DNA of 64,000 bases from an uncultured bacterium (GTDB taxonomy: Bacteria > Pseudomonadota > Alphaproteobacteria > Rhodospirillales > Rhodospirillaceae), in the NCBI GenBank assembly GCA_903888485.1, contig CAISTS010000009.1, forward strand, positions 1 to 64,000. The letters run 5' to 3'. The notes under the pieces are model-generated. The model was not told where the DNA came from and made no database searches. It saw only the letters and a list, made by a program, of their open reading frames with translations. Shown here piece after piece: positions 9,898 through 19,120 of this stretch (its first letter is position 1; the number at the start of each line of letters is the position of its first letter). Both the position numbers and the translations under genes were made by a program.

Positions 9898-11256
9898 ATG
9901 GCCTCAGCCTCTGACCAGATTGCCGCGAACCTGAACCTTGGAGTCTTCTCCAAGGCGACGGAGCTCAAGCGCCGTATCTGGTTCTCGTTGTTCGCGCTGA
10001 TCATTTACCGCATGGGCACGTTCATAACGTTGCCCGGCATCGACCCGGTCGCCATGGCCGAGGTCATCAATGCCCAGAGCCGCGGCGTGCTCGGCCTGTT
10101 CGACGTGTTCGCCGGCGGCGCATTGTCGCGCATGAGCATCTTCGCGCTCAACATCATGCCGTACATCTCGGCGGCCATCATCATCCAGCTCTTCGGCTCG
10201 GTGAGCCCGCAGCTGGAGGCGCTGAAGAAAGAGGGTGTGTCCGGTCGCATCAAGATGAACCAATACACCCGGTACCTGACAGTGCTGATCACGGCGCTGC
10301 AGGCCATCGGCATCGCTTCGGGCCTTGAGGGCGCCACCAGCGCCGCGGGCGCGCCGGTCGTGCTCAATCCGGGCATGTTCTTCAAGTTCACCACGGTCGT
10401 CACCCTTGTGGGCGGCACCATGTTCCTTGTCTGGCTGGGCGAGCAGATCAGCGAGCGCGGCATCGGGCAGGGCATCTCGCTGCTCATCTTCGCCGGCATC
10501 GTCGCCGGTCTCCCGGGCGCCATCGCCAACCTGCTCGAACTCGGCCGCACGGGCGCCATCTCGCCGATCATTATTGCGATGCTGTTCGTCGGTTCGGTCG
10601 CGGTCATCGCCGGCATCGTCTTTGTCGAACAGGCCCAGCGACGAATACTTGTCCAATATCCAAAGCGTCAGCAGGGCAACAAGGTGTTCGGCGGCGAAAG
10701 CTCGCACCTGCCGCTGAAGCTTAACACCTCGGGCGTCATCCCGCCGATCTTCGCGAGCTCGCTTTTGCTTCTGCCGCTGACCATTGCCGGCTTCCAGGGC
10801 CAGCCTGGCCAGGCGCTGACCACAGGCAGCAGCTTCCTCAACACGATGGGTGCGTTGCTCGGTCGCGGACAGCCCCTCTATCTGTTCCTCTATTCGGCGC
10901 TGATCATCTTCTTTGCGTTCTTCTACACGGCGGTGGTGTTCAACCCCACCGAGACCGCGGAGAACCTGCGCAAGTACGGCGGCTTCATCCCGGGCATCCG
11001 TCCGGGCAAGAACACGGCCGACTATTTGGATTACGTTCTGACGCGCCTGACGGTCCTGGGGTCGATCTATCTGATCGTGGTTTGCCTGATCCCGGAATTC
11101 CTGATCAGCCGGTTGTCGGTGCCCTTCTACTTCGGCGGCACAAGCCTGATGATCGTCGTCAACGTCACGCTCAATACCGTGCAGCAGGTCCAGGCCCACC
11201 TGCTGGCGCACCAGTATGAAGGGCTTTTGAAGAAGTCACGGCTGCGTGGAAAGTAA
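9898..11256 (+). CDS. secY: Preprotein translocase subunit SecY
   Basis: SecY is the channel of the inner-membrane Sec translocon. The 452-residue product has about ten hydrophobic segments, the first around residues 25-45 after a short cytoplasmic start, the plug-region GVLGLFDVFAGGALSRMSIFALNIMPYISA, and the C5 loop GIRPGKNTADYLDYVLTRL. It stands between rplO and adk as in many bacteria, so membrane insertion is tied to ribosome synthesis. Confidence 0.98.
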   Translation: MASASDQIAANLNLGVFSKATELKRRIWFSLFALIIYRMGTFITLPGIDPVAMAEVINAQSRGVLGLFDVFAGGALSRMSIFALNIMPYISAAIIIQLFGSVSPQLEALKKEGVSGRIKMNQYTRYLTVLITALQAIGIASGLEGATSAAGAPVVLNPGMFFKFTTVVTLVGGTMFLVWLGEQISERGIGQGISLLIFAGIVAGLPGAIANLLELGRTGAISPIIIAMLFVGSVAVIAGIVFVEQAQRRILVQYPKRQQGNKVFGGESSHLPLKLNTSGVIPPIFASSLLLLPLTIAGFQGQPGQALTTGSSFLNTMGALLGRGQPLYLFLYSALIIFFAFFYTAVVFNPTETAENLRKYGGFIPGIRPGKNTADYLDYVLTRLTVLGSIYLIVVCLIPEFLISRLSVPFYFGGTSLMIVVNVTLNTVQQVQAHLLAHQYEGLLKKSRLRGK

Positions 11257-11265
11257 GCGGCGCCT

Positions 11266-11919
11266 ATGGGGAAGCGTCTGATCCTGATGGGGCCGCCGGG
11301 GGGCGGCAAGGGTACGCAGGCTAAACGCCTGCAGGACCGCTACGGGATCGTGCAGCTCTCCACGGGCGACATGCTCCGGGCGGCGGTCAAAGCCGGCTCG
11401 CCGATCGGCAAGCAGGCTAAGGCGGTGATGGATGCGGGCAAGCTGGTCTCCGACGAGATCATGGTCGGATTGATCGCTGAACGCATTGAGGCACCGGATG
11501 CGGTGAAGGGTTTTATCCTGGACGGCTTCCCGCGTACGGTGCCGCAGGCGGAAGCTCTGGATAAGTTGCTGAGAGATAAAGGAATTAAGCTCGATAGCGT
11601 GATTGAAGTGGCGGTCCCGGACGCCAGGCTGATCGAGCGGATTACCGGGCGATTCACCTGCGCCAAGTGCGGCGAGGGGTACCACGACAAGTTCAAGCAG
11701 CCCCGTAAGGCCGGGGTCTGCGACGTGTGCGGCGGCACTGAATTTACCCGCCGCGCGGACGACAACGCCGCGACGGTCACGGCCAGGCTCAAGGCCTACC
11801 ATGACCAGACGGCGCCCCTGATGCCCCACTACCAGGCCCAGGGACTACTGAAGGTAATCGACGGCGACCGCGATATGGACGTCGTCACGAAAGAGCTGGA
11901 GAGCGTTTTGGGATCCTGA
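11266..11919 (+). CDS. adk: Adenylate kinase (zinc-lid form)
   Basis: Adenylate kinase balances ATP, ADP and AMP. The P-loop GPPGGGKGTQAKRLQ lies at residues 7-21, followed by STGDMLRAA. The lid carries two Cys pairs (CAKC and CDVC), the zinc-binding type seen in many Gram-positives and some proteobacteria. DGFPRTVPQAEAL is also present. The length of 217 residues fits the long-form family. It follows secY by nine bases. Confidence 0.98.
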   Translation: MGKRLILMGPPGGGKGTQAKRLQDRYGIVQLSTGDMLRAAVKAGSPIGKQAKAVMDAGKLVSDEIMVGLIAERIEAPDAVKGFILDGFPRTVPQAEALDKLLRDKGIKLDSVIEVAVPDARLIERITGRFTCAKCGEGYHDKFKQPRKAGVCDVCGGTEFTRRADDNAATVTARLKAYHDQTAPLMPHYQAQGLLKVIDGDRDMDVVTKELESVLGS

Positions 11920-11928
11920 GTGCCCGTG

Positions 11929-11956
11929 TTGACACCCGAGGCTAACTGCCTATAAT
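11929..11956 (+). promoter_or_regulatory. Consensus sigma-70-type promoter for rpsM-rpsK-rpoA-rplQ
   Basis: TTGACA (11929-11934) and TATAAT (11951-11956) are both perfect matches with a 16-base spacer. The initiation site would be near 11963, giving a leader of about 60 bases before rpsM. It lets the alpha operon be expressed apart from the S10-spc genes upstream. Confidence 0.85.
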
Positions 11957-12024
11957 AGCGCGCTTTTCGGGTTGCGCGCGGCGCTCTCAGACAACTTTTG
12001 GACATGTGAAGAGGAGTACGGGCT

Positions 12025-12402
12025 TTGGCACGTATTGCTGGCGTCAACCTACCGACTAACAAGCGCGTCGTTATTGCGCTGCGATATATTTACGGCATCG
12101 GTCCGACCAATGCGGTCGAGATTTGCGAACGCGTGGGCATCGCGGCCAACCGCCGCGTCAACCAGCTGACGGAAGACGAGATCATCCGTATCCGCGACAC
12201 CATCGACCGCGACTACACGGTCGAGGGCGATCTGCGCCGCGAAGTCGCCATGAACATCAAGCGCTTGATGGACCTCGGCTGCTACAAGGGCCTGCGTCAC
12301 CGCAAGGGCCTGCCGGTCCGCGGCCAACGCACGCACACCAACGCGCGCACCCGCAAGGGCCCGTCCAAGCCCATCGCCGGCAAGAAGAAAGTCACCAAGT
12401 AA
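12025..12402 (+). CDS. rpsM: 30S ribosomal protein S13
   Basis: S13 (uS13) bridges the head to the large subunit. The 125-residue product matches from the first residue, [26 protein letters not shown], to [23 protein letters not shown]. The start codon is TTG at 12025, with GAAGAGGAG (12008-12016) eight bases upstream; no ATG or GTG gives the conserved N-terminus. A weak start codon here could tune S13 output. Confidence 0.96.
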   Translation: MARIAGVNLPTNKRVVIALRYIYGIGPTNAVEICERVGIAANRRVNQLTEDEIIRIRDTIDRDYTVEGDLRREVAMNIKRLMDLGCYKGLRHRKGLPVRGQRTHTNARTRKGPSKPIAGKKKVTK

Positions 12403-12452
12403 GAAACACCTTTGTGGGCCTCGCCCACGCCCTGGGATAAGAGAAGACCGCT

Positions 12453-12878
12453 ATGGCCAAGCCAGAAAACGCTGCCTCGAACGAAACCTCCGCCCCGTCC
12501 GGCGGCCGCTCCAAAAAGCGCGAACGCAAGAACATCAGCTCGGGCGTCGCGCACGTGAACGCGAGCTTCAACAACACCATGATCACGATCTCGGACGTGC
12601 AGGGTAACACCATTGCCTGGGCTTCGGCCGGGGCGCAGGGCTTCAAGGGTTCGCGCAAGTCGACTCCCTATGCCGCGCAGGTGGCTGCCGAAGTTGCCGG
12701 TCGCAAGGCCATGGAACACGGCATGAAGGTGCTCTCGGTTCTGGTGAAGGGCCCGGGCACGGGTCGTGAGTCCGCACTGCGCGCGCTGCAGGCCGTGGGC
12801 TTCACCGTCACGTCCATCCAGGATGTCACGCCGGTGCCGCACAACGGCTGCCGTCCGCGCAAGCGCCGTCGCGTCTAA
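12453..12878 (+). CDS. rpsK: 30S ribosomal protein S11
   Basis: S11 (uS11) lies on the platform near the Shine-Dalgarno helix. The core [44 protein letters not shown] and the ending [18 protein letters not shown] are canonical. The 141-residue product has about 12 extra residues at the N-terminus ([12 protein letters not shown]). AAGAGAAGACC precedes the ATG. Confidence 0.97.
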   Translation: MAKPENAASNETSAPSGGRSKKRERKNISSGVAHVNASFNNTMITISDVQGNTIAWASAGAQGFKGSRKSTPYAAQVAAEVAGRKAMEHGMKVLSVLVKGPGTGRESALRALQAVGFTVTSIQDVTPVPHNGCRPRKRRRV

Positions 12879-12888
12879 ATTCATTCCA

Positions 12889-12911
12889 CCGCCGGATTTT
12901 TATGCCGGCGG
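12889..12911 (+). other. rpsK-rpoA intercistronic hairpin
   Basis: CCGCCGG (12889-12895) pairs with CCGGCGG (12905-12911) around a T-rich loop. No T-tract follows, so full termination is unlikely. It could adjust the ratio between ribosomal proteins and RNA polymerase alpha. Confidence 0.4.
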
Positions 12912-12970
12912 CTTTACTTGGGCCGCGACCCCTCGGCTCAATCGGACTTAACACCTGATAGGTGGACCCC

Positions 12971-13987
12971 GTGATACAGAAAAACTGGCAGGAACTGATT
13001 AAACCGAACAAGCTCAACATCGAGACGGGCGACGATCAACGCCGCGTGGCGACCATCGTCGCCGAGCCGCTCGAGCGCGGCTTCGGTGTCACCTTGGGCA
13101 ATGCGCTGCGCCGTGTGCTCCTGTCCTCGCTCCAGGGCGCCGCGGTCACGTCGATCCGCATCGACGGCGTGCTGCACGAGTTCTCAAGCGTGCCGGGCGT
13201 GCGTGAAGACGTCACCGACCTCATCCTCAACATCAAGCAGCTCGCCCTCACCATGCATGGTGATGGGCCGAAGCGCATGACGCTGAAGGCCAAAGGCCCG
13301 GGCGAAGTCACCGCCGGCCAAATCCAGGCTCCGGCCGACATCGAGATCATGAACTCCGATCTCGTCATCTGCCACTTGGACGAAGGCGCCGATCTTCACA
13401 TCGAACTCGAAGTGAATACCGGCAAGGGCTACGTCGCCGCGCACTTGAACCGCAAGGAGGACGATCCGATCGGCCTGATCCCGATTGACTCGATCTTCTC
13501 GCCGGTCCGCCGCGTGTCCTACAAGGTCGAGAACACCCGCGTCGGCCAGCAAACCGACTACGACAAGCTCTCGATGACCGTCGAAACAAACGGCGCCGTG
13601 AAGCCGGAAGACAGCGTGGCGCTCGCCGCGCGCATTCTCCAGGACCAGCTCAAGCTGTTCATCAACTTCGAAGAGCCCCAGGCCTCGCTCGCCGAGCGCG
13701 TGGAAGAGGAGCTGCCGTTCAACAAGAACCTGCTCCGCAAGGTCGACGAGCTCGAGCTGTCGGTGCGCTCCGCCAACTGCCTCAAGAACGACAACATCAT
13801 CTACATCGGCGACCTGGTCCAAAAGACCGAAGCCGAGATGCTGCGTACGCCGAACTTCGGCCGCAAGTCGCTCAACGAGATCAAGGAAGTGCTCGCCCAA
13901 ATGGGTCTGCACCTCGGTATGGAAATCACCAACTGGCCGCCCGAGAACATCGAAGACTTGGCCAAGAAGCTCGAAGAGCCCTTCTAA
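12971..13987 (+). CDS. rpoA: DNA-directed RNA polymerase subunit alpha
   Basis: The alpha subunit nucleates RNA polymerase assembly and its C-terminal domain contacts UP elements and activators. The start is GTG 12971 ([15 protein letters not shown]), with AGGTGGA just upstream; the GTG at 12962 lacks a ribosome binding site. The N-terminal domain shows [25 protein letters not shown], and the C-terminal domain about residues 255-325 shows [17 protein letters not shown] and [15 protein letters not shown]. The length of 338 residues is typical. Confidence 0.97.
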   Translation: MIQKNWQELIKPNKLNIETGDDQRRVATIVAEPLERGFGVTLGNALRRVLLSSLQGAAVTSIRIDGVLHEFSSVPGVREDVTDLILNIKQLALTMHGDGPKRMTLKAKGPGEVTAGQIQAPADIEIMNSDLVICHLDEGADLHIELEVNTGKGYVAAHLNRKEDDPIGLIPIDSIFSPVRRVSYKVENTRVGQQTDYDKLSMTVETNGAVKPEDSVALAARILQDQLKLFINFEEPQASLAERVEEELPFNKNLLRKVDELELSVRSANCLKNDNIIYIGDLVQKTEAEMLRTPNFGRKSLNEIKEVLAQMGLHLGMEITNWPPENIEDLAKKLEEPF

Positions 13988-13994
13988 GGCTTTA

Positions 13995-14008
13995 GGGTCA
14001 CGTGACCC
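13995..14008. repeat. 14-base perfect palindrome between rpoA and rplQ
   Basis: GGGTCACGTGACCC is a perfect palindrome seven bases after the rpoA stop, in a 102-base gap before rplQ. It could be a protein-binding site or a tight RNA stem. I do not recognise it as a known operator. Confidence 0.5.
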
Positions 14009-14089
14009 GCCCCTCAGGTACCTGGTACGGCCCGAGGTTCTAACTACAGGTTTTGCCCCGCAAAGCCAGGATGATGAAAGGAACTCGCC

Positions 14090-14509
14090 ATGCGTCACGG
14101 ATATAGCGGCCGTCAGTTCAGCCGGACCAAGGGCCACCGCCGCGCCCTGTTCGCCAACCTCGCCAACGCTCTGCTCAAGCACGAGCAGATCAAGACGACG
14201 TTGCCGAAGGCTAAGGATCTGCGCCCCTACGTCGAGAAGCTCATCACCCTGGGCAAGCGCGGCGACCTGCACGCCCGCCGTCAGGCCGCGGCGACCCTGC
14301 GCGACGACAAGATCGTCCAGAAGCTCTTCAGCGTCCTGGGCGAGCGTTACAAGTCGCGTTCGGGTGGCTACACCCGCATCATCAAGGCCGGCTTCCGTTA
14401 TGGTGACTCCGCCCCGATGGCGGTCATCGAGCTGGTCGACCGCGATGTGGCTGCCAAGGGCCTGGACTCCGGTCCGGTCGAAGTCGCCGAAGAAGCGCCG
14501 GCCGCCTAA
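14090..14509 (+). CDS. rplQ: 50S ribosomal protein L17
   Basis: L17 (bL17) is a bacterial-specific protein near the tunnel exit. The 139-residue product starts [53 protein letters not shown], the family N-terminus, and includes [27 protein letters not shown]. It is the last gene of the ribosomal block. AAAGGAA precedes the ATG. Confidence 0.98.
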   Translation: MRHGYSGRQFSRTKGHRRALFANLANALLKHEQIKTTLPKAKDLRPYVEKLITLGKRGDLHARRQAAATLRDDKIVQKLFSVLGERYKSRSGGYTRIIKAGFRYGDSAPMAVIELVDRDVAAKGLDSGPVEVAEEAPAA

Positions 14510-14533
14510 CGGTCCCGAGCAAGATTGATGGGG

Positions 14534-14570
14534 AAGGGCAGCCCGCAGGGGCTGCCCTTTTTCTTTTTTT
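14534..14570 (+). terminator. Intrinsic terminator after rplQ
   Basis: GGGCAGCCC (14536-14544) pairs perfectly with GGGCTGCCC (14549-14557) around a four-base loop. TTTTTCTTTTTTT follows directly. It closes the ribosomal super-operon. Confidence 0.93.
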
Positions 14571-14580
14571 GCGGCGTCAC

Positions 14581-14595
14581 CTGTTGATCGAACAG
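14581..14595. promoter_or_regulatory. Operator-like near-palindrome upstream of the Deg protease gene
   Basis: CTGTTGATCGAACAG has perfect five-base arms (CTGTT/AACAG) around a GATCG centre. It lies 101 bases before the protease start, in the promoter-sized gap after the rplQ terminator. It could bind a dimeric regulator of the protease block. No regulator is identified. Confidence 0.3.
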
Positions 14596-14695
14596 TGAGT
14601 CGTATCTATCTGATTATGCAATATTCTTTACAGACTTTACGAAGTTCCCGCGCGGCGCTCTTGTGATCGTGGGGGACAAGTGGAATGAAAGAGCC

Positions 14696-16092
<1,397 letters not shown>

Positions 16093-16096
<4 letters not shown>

Positions 16097-17427
16097 GCGA
16101 CCTCTTCGAAAGCGCCGAACCCGAGCAATCCGGATCAAAGGCGGGACAACCGCTGGCGGACCGGCTGCGCCCCCAATCCATCGCCGAGGTGGTGGGGCAG
16201 GAGCACTTGCTGGGGCCCGAGGGTCCCATCGGGCGGATGCTGGCGAATAAGCGCCTCAGCTCCATGATTCTCTGGGGACCGCCCGGCTGCGGCAAAACCA
16301 CTATCGCGCGGCTGCTAGCCAAGGGCACCGACCTCTTTTTCCAGCCGATCTCGGCGGTGTTCTCGGGCGTGGCGGATCTGCGTAAGATATTCGACGCCGC
16401 CGCCAAGCGGCGCAGAACCGGCCAGGGCACGCTTCTCTTCGTCGACGAGATCCACCGCTTCAACCGCGCCCAACAGGACGGCTTTCTGCCCTACGTCGAG
16501 GACGGGACGGTGGTCCTGGTCGGGGCCACCACCGAGAACCCGTCCTTCGAGCTCAACGCCGCGCTGATGTCGCGCAGCCAGGTCATGGTGCTGCGCCGCC
16601 TGGACGATGTCGCCCTCGACAAGCTCCTCAGCCGGGCCGAAGCCGACGCTGGCCAGCCCCTGCCGCTGGCGCCCGATGCGCGCTCTGCCTTGCGCGCCAT
16701 GGCCGATGGCGACGGGCGCCATCTGTTGGCGATCACCGACGAAATCCTGGCTCTGAAGAATGTGACTCAACCACTTGATACGGCAGAGTTATCGAAGGTC
16801 GTGCAGCGCCGTGCGCCGGTCTACGACAAGGACCGCGAAGGGCACTACAATCTCATCAGCGCCGTGCACAAATCCCTGCGCGGATCGGACCCCGATGCGG
16901 CCATGTATTGGGTCAGCCGGATGATCGACGGCGGCGAGGACTTGGCCTTCCTGTTCCGCCGTCTGACGGTGTTCGCGGCGGAGGATATCGGCATGGCCGA
17001 TCCCCAGGCGCTGCAGATGGCCATCGCGGCCTGGGAGGCCTTCAACCGGATCGGTCCGCCCGAGGGCCACATCCCACTGGCCCAACTGGTGATCTACCTG
17101 GCCACCGCACCGAAATCCAATGCTGGCTATGTAGCACTCCACGAGGCGGGGGACGCGGCCCGCAGGACGGGCTCGCTGATGCCGCCCGCCCATATCCTCA
17201 ATGCTCCGACCAAAATGATGAAGGAGTTGGGGTACGGGAAGGGTTATGCCTACGACCACGACGACCCGGATGCCTTCTCGGGCAAGAACTATTTCCCCGA
17301 CGGCATGCCGAGGACCCAATTTTACCGCCCCAACGAACGCGGCTTCGAGCGCGAGGTCATCAAGCGGCTGGCCTATTGGCAGAAGCTGCGCGAGAAGAAG
17401 GCCGGAAACCCAGAGGACACCCCATGA
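16093..17427 (+). CDS. rarA: Replication-associated recombination protein A (MgsA/RarA AAA+ ATPase)
   Basis: RarA acts at stalled replication forks and is related to clamp loaders. The 444-residue product has the family start (PLADRLRPQSIAEVVGQEHLLG), Walker A GPPGCGKTTIARLL, Walker B LLFVDEIHRFNRAQQD, the sensor GATTENPSFELNAAL, and the C-terminal RMIDGGEDLAFLFRRLTVFAAEDIGMADPQAL. Start is GTG 16093 overlapping the protease stop; its own stop overlaps the next gene by ATGA. The overlaps imply one co-translated operon. Confidence 0.96.
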
Positions 17428-18428
17428 CCGGCGTTCAACAGATCACCGTCGAGCCGCAAGAAAGCGAGAGCCGCCTCGATCGCTGGTTCAAGCGCCGCTT
17501 CCCGGAGATCAACCACGGTCGTCTGGAGAAGCTGCTGCGGACCGGCCAGGTGCGTGTAGACGGCGGCCGGGCCAAGGCGAACCAGCGCCTGCTCACCGGC
17601 CAGATCGTGCGCGTGCCGCCCCTTGGGATCAAACCCGAGGAGGAGGGCGTGCCCTCGAAGAAGCGGGCGCTGCCCATCTTGACCGAGCAGGACGTAACCA
17701 CCGTCCAGCGCATGGTGCTCTACAAGGATGACGACCTGATCGCCCTCAACAAGCCGGCGGGGCTGGCGGTCCAGGGCGGGACCAATACCCACAAACACCT
17801 CGACGGCATGCTGGACGGTTTGCGTTTCGGCTTCGACGAGCGCCCGCGCCTGGTGCACCGCCTCGACCGCGATACCTCGGGCGTGATCGTCGTCGCCCGC
17901 ACCGCCAAATCCGCCGCCGTGCTCGCGAAATCCTTCCAGATGCGCGACATGAAGAAGATCTACTGGGCCCTGGTCATGGGCTACCCGGAGCATCCGGCGG
18001 GCACGATCTCAGCCGCCCTCGCCAAGCAAGGCGGTGCTGGCCGCGAGCGCATGGAATGGGACGACGACGAAGGCAAGTCGGCGGTCACAGACTACCGCGT
18101 CATCGACACCGCCGCCCGGCGCATCACCTGGTTGGAACTCTGGCCGCGCACCGGGCGCACCCACCAGCTCCGCGCCCACTGCCTGCTGATCCGCACGCCC
18201 ATCCTGGGTGACGCCAAATACGCCATTCACCACCATGACCCGGAGCAGGTCGTCGATCTGCACGACGGGCTCCTGGCCGGCGTCGCCGACAAGATGTGTC
18301 TGCATGCGCGCTCATTGGTGATCGAGCGCCCGGGGAAGAAGCCCCTGACCGTCACCGCGCCCTTGCCCAAACATATGAAGGACGCCTTCAAGGATCTCGG
18401 CTTTACCGAAGGTGATTCCAACGCATGA
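17424..18428 (+). CDS. rluC: Ribosomal large subunit pseudouridine synthase, RluC/RluD type
   Basis: This enzyme converts specific uridines of 23S rRNA to pseudouridine. The 334-residue product has an N-terminal S4 domain (ESRLDRWFKRRFPEINHGRLEKLLRTGQVRVDGGRAK) and the RluA-family catalytic motif LVHRLDRDTSGVIV, with catalytic Asp148. RTGRTHQLRAHC is the second family motif. The start ATG 17424 overlaps the rarA stop; the open frame continues upstream only as shadow. RluC is favoured over RluD by general pattern, not proven. Confidence 0.92.
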   Translation: MTGVQQITVEPQESESRLDRWFKRRFPEINHGRLEKLLRTGQVRVDGGRAKANQRLLTGQIVRVPPLGIKPEEEGVPSKKRALPILTEQDVTTVQRMVLYKDDDLIALNKPAGLAVQGGTNTHKHLDGMLDGLRFGFDERPRLVHRLDRDTSGVIVVARTAKSAAVLAKSFQMRDMKKIYWALVMGYPEHPAGTISAALAKQGGAGRERMEWDDDEGKSAVTDYRVIDTAARRITWLELWPRTGRTHQLRAHCLLIRTPILGDAKYAIHHHDPEQVVDLHDGLLAGVADKMCLHARSLVIERPGKKPLTVTAPLPKHMKDAFKDLGFTEGDSNA

Positions 18429-19120
18429 GCACGCCGCTCCGCCTGGCCATCTTCGACCTCGACGGCACCCTGGTAGACAGCAAGCACAACATTGTCGCCG
18501 CCGTGGGCGAGGTGGCCCAGATCCTGAACTTGACCCCGCCCGCGCCGGAGGTGGTGCCAAAGGTCATCGGCCTCAGCCTGACGGAGGCGCTGGCCGCCCT
18601 GTTCCCGGACGTCGATCCGGCCATGCACAAGACTCTCGATAAGGAGTACCGCGAGGTCTTCGTGCGTATGCGCCAACGCCCGGATCATGACGAACCCTTG
18701 TTCCCCGGAACCCATGAGGTTTTGGACCAGTTGGAGTCGGCAGGATTCCTGCTCGGGATCGCCACGGGCAAGGCCACCCGGGGCGTCAATTACGTCCTCA
18801 ACCGGCACGGTTTGGCGGGCCGGTTCGCGACCGTGCAGACGCCCGATATCGCCCCCGGAAAACCGCATCCTGGCATGGTATTACAGGCTCTCGCTGAGAC
18901 GGGAGTTGAAGGGCGAAATGCGCTTGTGATCGGCGACACCAGCTTTGATATCCACATGGCCTTGGCCGCCGACACGCACGCGGTTGGGGTGACTTGGGGA
19001 AACCACACTGTTACTGAATTGAAAGCCGCCGGCGCCCACCGCCTGATTGATCGTCTGGACCAACTGCTGCACGCTGCCGAAGACCTGACCGGCCAGACCC
19101 TTCAGGAGGTTTCGCGATGA
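18425..19120 (+). CDS. HAD-superfamily phosphatase, Gph/phosphoglycolate phosphatase-like
   Basis: The 231-residue product has HAD motif I FDLDGTLVDS (nucleophile Asp11, acid Asp13), a cap region, motif II GIATGK, the Lys in PGKPHPGMV and motif IV VIGDTSFDIHMALAA. It likely hydrolyses a small phosphorylated metabolite; phosphoglycolate is the usual guess. It overlaps the pseudouridine synthase by ATGA and the next gene likewise; this pairing is common in alphaproteobacteria. Confidence 0.9.
   Translation: MSTPLRLAIFDLDGTLVDSKHNIVAAVGEVAQILNLTPPAPEVVPKVIGLSLTEALAALFPDVDPAMHKTLDKEYREVFVRMRQRPDHDEPLFPGTHEVLDQLESAGFLLGIATGKATRGVNYVLNRHGLAGRFATVQTPDIAPGKPHPGMVLQALAETGVEGRNALVIGDTSFDIHMALAADTHAVGVTWGNHTVTELKAAGAHRLIDRLDQLLHAAEDLTGQTLQEVSR

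Noticed and set aside
9904-11211. 435-codon antisense ORF over secY
   Set aside because: Charged-residue-rich mirror of membrane helices; a common artefact opposite secY.
14584-14612. TTGATC-17-TATCTG as promoter of the Deg protease gene
   Set aside because: Both boxes match poorly; only the near-palindrome nearby was kept as a weak regulatory candidate.
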